Notes under the pieces: generated by a model
The model's database searches: none
Seen by the model: only the letters and a program-made list of their open reading frames with translations
What the model was told of the DNA's origin: nothing
Assembly: GCF_019320115.1 (NCBI RefSeq)
Contig: NC_089584.1
Location: 79,675,922-79,739,921 of the forward strand
Source: Miscanthus floridulus
Lineage: Eukaryota > Streptophyta > Magnoliopsida > Poales > Poaceae
Direction of reading: 5' to 3'
DNA: 64,000 nt
Shown here: positions 57,786-64,000 of the stretch, piece after piece
How positions within the stretch are numbered: position 1 is the stretch's first letter
Layout: each line of letters opens with the position of its first letter
Made by a program: the position numbers and the translations under genes

Positions 57786-60700
57786 TATAACGCCCTAAAA
57801 TTAGCTACCTTCTAAAAAGAGTAAAATAATTTCTGTTAATTGTTTTGTGCTCATAAAAACATAGGTAAAAGAAAAATTTCTTTAAATTAAAATCCAACAT
57901 AAGGGTAGCAACATGTTTGCGCATACATGCCATTGCATTGGTACTTTTGTGTTGAGTGGTTTGAATGCTGTTGCATTGGTACTTTTGTGATGAGTGGTTT
58001 GAAAAATAAATTCAAATATCAATCTTTAAAATATTGCTTTCAAGTAGTGGTTTAAAAAGAATTTGAAAACTTACAAAAACAAAAGTTAGATAAGATGCCT
58101 TGTTTTCAAAATCCAAAGGCTTGAAAAACGTTTTAAGATGCGTTTCCGACCTTTTTCGAGATTAAATTCCTATTTCTTGGAGCTTTGTCTTTTTCCTCGA
58201 TTAATCCAAAAGTCTTTTCCGGGAGCTAAACCACTTTGGTTGTGTTCCTTATCCTTCCATCTATCCCTAGGAATTTTTATGTAATTTTTCGGAGCTCAGA
58301 GATATTTTTCGGAGCCTAAATCAAGAGTGGGCAAAAAAAAAACTAAAACCGAGACCGAAATACCCGAATTTTCGGTCCTCGGGTACTAGTTCGGTTCCAA
58401 GTTGGTAGAGATCGAAATTCTTTAGTAGTCTTTGGTCTGCACTGTCGGGTACCTGAACAACCCGATATTTAATCCAACCTCAAGTTTCGAAATTCCAAGC
58501 GACACAGCCTGTCCCACGTTCCCTCCCACCCACACTAATGCAGTTGAGTTCTGAAAGTATATGAAGTCTGTCTCAACTCTGTTAGTCTGTGCTGTTGCCT
58601 ATTGCCACCTGCCAGTCTGTGCTACTTCGTGGAACAAAAGTGCCATGCACTACTGCTGTCATGTGTTGTCAGCCTATTATAAAGTTTATTTACTAGTACG
58701 TGTTTGTGTCGCCAAAGGCCTAATACTGGAGTATTCGTGTACGTGTTCAGCTGTTCCTGCAGAGTACAGACTGCACCGCTGTAGTCCTGTTGACTATTGA
58801 AAGCCATCTCGGTTACGACCGAAATACCGACCCGATCTTTGAGGGACTAAACTCCTTGTTAAATTTCGGGTATCAATTCTTGAAGACTGAACATTTTTAA
58901 AAGCCGAATAGACTGGACCAAACAGTCGGTCAGGATCGAGCGCCCAGGCCTAGCCTAAATAGTCATTTTTGATTTTCTGTAATTATTTTAATCTCGAAAA
59001 TCAATTATTTCCAAAAATATCTTGGATTTCCAAAATCTCCGAACCCTACGTATATATATATGCCGGCGTAGCCTTCGACGCGAGGATTCTAGAAGTACAC
59101 CCCGTTTTTCGAGCCGCCACTCGTAGCCCCGTAGATCGGACGCCGAAGTTCGGCACAGCTAGGTTTCCGGCGAAGTCTTCGGCGAGCTTTTCCGGCCAAA
59201 CCGTCGCGTTCCGGTGAAAACCACCACCACCACAAGGTAGATCTCGTCGTCCTCTACACCGGCACGCCCTTAGTTTGGCGAATCTGCCATCGTTTCATCG
59301 TTTCCCTAACCCATCTTCCTCTTTTCCGGTGAGGAGCACCATGGCCGGCCATGTTCTTCATCTTCTCCGGCCACCCCGTCGCCCTGCGTCTCTCCTTCGG
59401 GCACGTCGCGCCTCGGGACGAACATCCCCACGCCTCCCGCGCTGTCGTGACCTTGCGCCGCCCCGCCGTGCCTCCAGCAGGCGCCGCCGCCGGCCTGTGC
59501 GGGCTCGGCCGTGCAGGCCCTGTGCTGGCCGTCGTGACTCCGCGGGCATGGCTGACGCGCCGCCGCCATAGGCCCCAGCGTCGCTGCTACGCCGCCAGCT
59601 GGCCAGCAGGCCGAGGCTGAGCCCCCTCCCCGCCCAGTGTGTGAGCAGCAGTAGGCCATCTTCATGGCCAGAACCACGTACGTGAAGAAGAACGAAGCAA
59701 GGTAGAAGATGAACTATTCACGATTTTGCCATCCTGCTGTTAATTCCGCCGTTTAATCGTTTTAATTCCGTTTCAGTTTGTTTCAGTTGCGTTAGTTTCG
59801 TGTCGTCGAGATCTATGCAGTAGAGTTATTAGTTTATATGTCACATGTTTATGAATTTATTTTATTAAAATATTAATTGTGTCTATAATTAATTAATCAT
59901 TGTTTAATTAAAGCCGAATTAGATTTTTGATTTTGATTCGATTGCGCGAGTTTCATCGCAGTGTGTGATACGTGTTAGCAGGGATGTTTAACATGTCTCA
60001 CATCTTGGAAATTTATAAGTTAAATATTAATTTGATTAAGGATTATTCAATAACTTTTAATTAAAAGCAATTTAAGTTCTAATTCCGTTTTGCACCGTTT
60101 AAGTTGCGTTTGGTTCGTGCTAACGTGAACTATATGTTAGGGGCAATGTTTTTCATGTCACATGTTTTTCCATATATAGTTAAATATTAAATTGATTAGT
60201 ATATTTACACACTAGTTTGGAATTAAAAGCAATATAGGTGCTTAACTTTGATGATTTATACCTAAAAGTTAATATGATTAATTGTTAACTTAAAAGTGTT
60301 TCTAGAATATAATTTGATTAGCTGAACAGGATACATATGTGATAAGTACGAGTAGACGCAGTCACATGCTTAATTCCTTTGCGAATGTAAAGTTTAATTG
60401 TTATGTGATAACATTTATAAATAATACATGATTAGCTTTAACTCGATTTTTAAAACTAAATATGTTGTGATTAATCTAAATCAATATTGCTCATATAGTT
60501 TTTCTTAGCTAATCTAAAACAAGCTCGTAGTTGTTTCTTTTATAATATAATATAAATCTTTTGATAGTGGTTTTCTTTTAACCGTAGCTCCTTTCTTAGT
60601 GTCTCTTGCATCTCATAACCCTAGCATCGAGCCGTTCTTGTCATGTTACTTTTGTTTTGGCGTGTTCGACGCAGTGGCGTTAATGGTTCTCATGTTACTC

Positions 60701-62397
60701 AAATGTGTTTTGGCAATTAAAAAGTTAATTGTATTAATACTATCACTTGCATCATTTTCAGAATATAAAGTCAATATAGGTTTTGTACTACGCTCTTTCT
60801 TAAGCAATGAATCAAGTTGATTAATGAGAATATTTACATGTGTTTCTACAGTTAAAATAAGTTAAATGGATAGGTTTTATTCTCCGTTGCTTCGATAGTC
60901 GCTTTTTCGTTGAATCGCATATAGCGTGTCTTTTGCGTTTGTGTGTTCGTAGCGATATGCCGTTTTGCTTATTTTATTGGTTGATGTACTGTTCTCATAT
61001 GTTTTTATTGTATGGCATGTATGGATATTTGTGTGGTGATATATGGTTCAGTCAATCGGTGAGGTTTACGTGGTGATTAAGAAGCTGTTCTCTGAAGACT
61101 AGAAGCTGAGAATTGGAAGCAGAAGATTGAAAGTGGAATACTAAAGGCTTTTGAGCGTATTGCTTTGGGAGAAAAGCAAGTTAAGGCAAGTATAGCATGG
61201 GATTATCCTTGTTACCTATTCACATTTAACCACTTAATTCATATTGCATGTGTCTACCTTGGTTGCCAATAAGGATATCCTAGATATTTGATATCTTGTT
61301 CCTTGAAAACATTTGGGATAATGCATTGGGATAGTTTTTGCTAGTGCTTAATCAAAACCATGATCTTGTAACTTGACTAATGGTATATGCAATAAATATT
61401 AAAACATGACTTTTTAGTAACATGGAATCAGGGGGCTGGAGTGTTTATATACTTCAGATTCCTCTCCCTAAGGACTTATCTGTAAGCGATCATCCGGGAC
61501 TTACAGTACAGCTATGAGGGCCATATGGCTCTGGCTTTAGCTCAGTATGAGGATCTTTTCTAGCTTGTTAGTGGTTACCTTTCAGGCACGGGGTATGTTT
61601 CCTTTGCTACTGGGAAGTGTGTACCGTGCTGCGATGCCCACGCATGCCACTCCTAGAGATGGGCCACATACGCCTGGCGGCCCTAACATGTTAGACGAAT
61701 TCTTTGAAAGGCTTCATAGTGAACCCTGCCGACCTTCCTTGGAAGTGGGTCAAGAGAATAGCTACCTCGGGCGAAAGGATAAATCACAACTCACAGTGAA
61801 CGTGTACAAACTCTGCAGAGTATAAAACTGTTATAACAGCCATGCTCACGGACACGAGCGGCCTTGGACCCTTATGGAATAGAGATGATCACTAATGGAT
61901 AATGGTTCTAATAATTGATTGTTTATGCTATACATTAATCATGTTTAACTGATCATGTGTTTAAGGGAATGATAAATCTTTTGCCACCCAACTGCTTAAA
62001 AAGATGATCTATTAAAGCTAATCGCAGTAAACCAGTGTCAGCCTTTTTTGAGCCTCATGAACCCCATGATATAATTGTTAAGTACGACATGTACTTACGC
62101 TTGCTTTATTTTTCTATACTTTGGATAAAAATCCCGGATGGGTACCAGATCGCTGGTTTGGAGGAGTTAGGCATGTGGTCAACCAGTCAGTCGTCCCTGT
62201 GAATTTGGAGTCTTCACCAGAAGATCGGAGTCAACTTTCCGCTGTCTATACTCTGAGGGTACTTTTCTTTTACTAATACGTTATGTAATAAGTATTGTCT
62301 TTTGATATTACCCTTATTTGTGGCTATATGTGAGATTTGACTTCCTGGGCTCACATATAGTGTGTATCTGGTTTTGTCATTAAAACCAGGTGCTACA
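57786..62397 (+). repeat. 3' LTR of element B
   Basis: 4612 bp, nearly identical to 50253-54892. It starts TATAACGCCC where the 5' copy has TGTAACGCCC, and ends GTGCTACA at the TSD. Its TATA box is at 59051-59061 and its GC-rich island at about 59095-59645. Confidence 0.95.
58322..58952. mobile_element. hAT-like transposon in B 3' LTR (copied by reverse transcription)
   Basis: 631 bp with the same TSD GCCTAAAT (58314-58321 and 58953-58960), the same site and the same ends as the copy in the 5' LTR. The extra base is one A in the homopolymer near the left end. Identical placement means it was already in the LTR before B inserted here. Confidence 0.82.
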
Positions 62398-62789
62398 CGT
62401 CCGGTCGGTTTGCCGTCAGCATCCGGTCTAGCGTCCGATCGCTGCTGCTGATGCCGAGCCACTAATCGGAGCATCCGATCACTTTTCTCCAGCGTCCAGT
62501 CCAGCGTCGGGTCACTTCTGTGAGCTCGTTTCTTCAAGATCTTGCGTATGGTTTGGTTTCTATCTTCATGCTTGGACTTTGCTTGATATCTTGGGTCTTT
62601 TCTTGTGCTTCTAAGGTCTTGCTTGAGGTGTTGATCATCGGATCATCACGTCGCCTTTGTCCAAGTCACGTCTTGCATCCTATTGAACTATAAAACAATC
62701 ACTTGCAAATTTATTAGTCCAATTTGGTTGTGTTGGTCATCAAACACCAAAATCCAAAGTAAATGGGCCAAGGGTCCATTTTCCTTACA

Positions 62790-64000
62790 ATCTTCCTCTT
62801 TTTGGTGATTGATGACAACACGACCAAAGCAAGTAAATAATAGAATTTTGAAATTTTAAAAACTACCTACTTGCTAGGATGCAATGCAAGGGGCAAGATT
62901 ATATGATGCTAAACGATACTTCTTGTAAGACTATATAGAAACTTATTTTGTCTTTGCAAATGTCCCCATATGATATTATGGATTTAAGCCTTGCTTCCTA
63001 CAAGTTTTCCCATTACTTAGGCTAATCCATAATCCACTATCCTTCCTTTCTCGGACCATTACTACAAATTAATGCTTGTTTTTGGTCCTCTAAATTCTCT
63101 CCCTTTGGAATCAAACACCAAAAAGAAGACATTAGTAGCACAAGGGAGGGTCAAACTTTGTGATCCTTTGTGTGTAGAGTGAAATAGATCACAAAATTTG
63201 ACTCTCTCATTATATAGACAAAGCTCCCCCTAAATATATGCATACATATGATAGAAGGCAAAGCATATGCATAATTGGCAAATTTTTGCTCACAGGAATT
63301 TAATCTATATAATGCATGGAGAAAGCATATAAGTATCAAAATGAAATCAACATGATGATATTGGTTTAGAAATACCATATGCGGAAACCAATTTGATTTC
63401 TACCACTTGCAACTGGTGGTGGATCTTTAAAGTATGATGCTTAACTCCAGGGACTTCATTTTCCTTGCAATGAGACTACTACACATGGTAAGCTTGAAAA
63501 GTTGTTAGTCTCAAAGAATCCAACTTGTAGAGTAACCTCCCCCTAAATTTGTGCACACAAGTATGGAATACTTGTTGGAAACATGCACATTGATTTTAGA
63601 AAAAAAAATACCACTTGAAAGATGACATCTCATGAATGTGAGAATCATTTTCGAAGATGATATTCGGGAGAAATTATCTACAATTTGGACTTTGGCCCAT
63701 ATTAGATGAACAATTGAAGGACAAGCTATGTGCCGTGCTTCTAAACAATTTTAAACCATGTAGGATTGCTCCAAGGAATAAGAATGAAACCGAGAAAGCC
63801 TACCATATGAAATACCTAGTGTATGCATGACAAAAGATATAAGCATGCAAATGCAAACCTAGGCATGAATAGTAACTAGATGCTAAAAGATACCAATTGT
63901 AGGAAAAATTTAAATTTAATACCAATTGAAGCAAATAGAATCTAGTTACCTAACATGGGAAGGGGAATTTGGGTCCAAAGTATTCACTAACCCACTTGGC
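62790..64000 (-). other. Internal region of F' (3' side), no gene
   Basis: It matches 7930-9240 of element F throughout, with small deletions and several percent difference, including the polypurine tract (here AAAAAGAGGAAGAT on the minus strand, one purine tract weaker than in F). Gag is expected to start further right, outside the window. Confidence 0.85.

Larger units (their letters stand above)
50253..62397 (+). mobile_element. Element B: LARD-like non-autonomous retrotransposon with 4.6 kb LTRs
   Basis: Perfect TSD CGTCC at 50248-50252 and 62398-62402. LTRs of 4640 and 4612 bp flank only 2893 bp of internal DNA. The primer site, polypurine tract and LTR ends (TGTAACGCCC...GTGCTACA) are intact or nearly so. 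No Gag or Pol motif is present. The end of the internal region (CTCGGGGGCGAGATTCATCT and then the polypurine tract) looks like the tail of a Tekay/Del chromovirus pol gene, suggesting origin from that lineage. It must be mobilised by enzymes from another element. By hand count about 32 substitutions and two indels separate the LTRs (about 0.7%), so it is recent. Confidence 0.93.
49261..62789 (-). repeat. 3' LTR of F', split by element B
   Basis: The LTR consists of 49261-50252 and 62403-62789 after removing B and one TSD copy. The palindromic CCGGACGC/GCGTCCGG motif cluster lies at 50080-50250 and 62398-62520, and B landed within it. A TATA-like TTATAAATA on the minus strand is at 50042-50050. 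Confidence 0.9.
49261..64000 (-). mobile_element. Element F': second F-family copia element, runs off the window
   Basis: A 3' LTR (49261-62789, split by element B) and at least 1.2 kb of internal sequence (62790-64000) match F at 6528-9240. The right end and any TSD lie outside. The left flank is GCAAAC. The LTR start lacks a few bases relative to F (TGTGACGTC against TGTAGGGGACCGTGACGCC). Confidence 0.9.

Noticed and set aside
50253..62397. Segmental or gene duplication (two nearly identical 4.6 kb blocks)
   Set aside because: Primer site right after the first block, polypurine tract right before the second, and a 5-bp TSD outside show that they are LTRs of one element.
1..64000. Bacterial operon, phage, CRISPR or defence system
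   Set aside because: No such gene or repeat array is present; every coding signature found belongs to plant LTR retrotransposons.

Overview
This 64 kb window is plant nuclear DNA, almost certainly from a grass and probably a panicoid such as sugarcane, Miscanthus, sorghum or a relative. The evidence is the set of LTR-retrotransposon families: Tat/Grande-like and Tekay/Del-like Ty3-gypsy elements with very long LTRs, and a SIRE/Opie-Ji-like Ty1-copia element. I found no ordinary cellular gene, tRNA, rRNA or CRISPR array. Nearly all of the sequence is a nested stack of retrotransposons, mostly decayed. I assigned letters to the elements for reference.

Layout. 1-2183 is the right part of a long plus-strand Tekay-like LTR. 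Around 3190-3674 is a minus-strand protease fragment, probably part of element I, whose gag start, primer site and 5' LTR lie at 17202-19370. Between these lies element A (3675-17201, minus), a gypsy element with gag but no pol. Inside A sits element F (6528-12912, minus), a copia-type element that encodes only gag, with a perfect GAAAC target-site duplication (TSD). The LTR of I is broken at 19370 by element E (19371 to at least 49260, plus). E is a Tat/Grande-like element with gag, protease, RT, RNase H and integrase remains, plus an intron-bearing antisense gene. E was itself hit by solo LTR C (19505-23405), element D (24827-35921, minus, itself carrying solo LTR G at 30355-33946), solo LTR H (42295-45054) and F' (49261 to beyond the window), a second copy of the F family. 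F' is split by element B (50253-62397, plus).

Element B is the most striking item. It has two nearly identical 4.6 kb LTRs around a 2.9 kb internal region with no recognisable protein. A tRNA-iMet-type primer site, a polypurine tract and a perfect CGTCC TSD are all present. This is the architecture of a large retrotransposon derivative (LARD). Each LTR carries the same 630-bp hAT-like DNA transposon with an 8-bp TSD, so the retroelement copies a DNA transposon as a passenger. By hand count the LTRs differ at about 32 sites, making B the youngest insertion here. F and A have LTRs differing by roughly 5-6% in the stretches compared.

The TSDs give an explicit insertion order: I before A before F, and I before E before C, D, H and F', then G in D and B in F'. 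Most pol copies are dead. They contain in-frame TAG codons and Asp-to-Asn changes at catalytic sites, all explicable by C-to-T change at methylated cytosines. Lineage names come from structural hallmarks and remembered family features, not from a database search.
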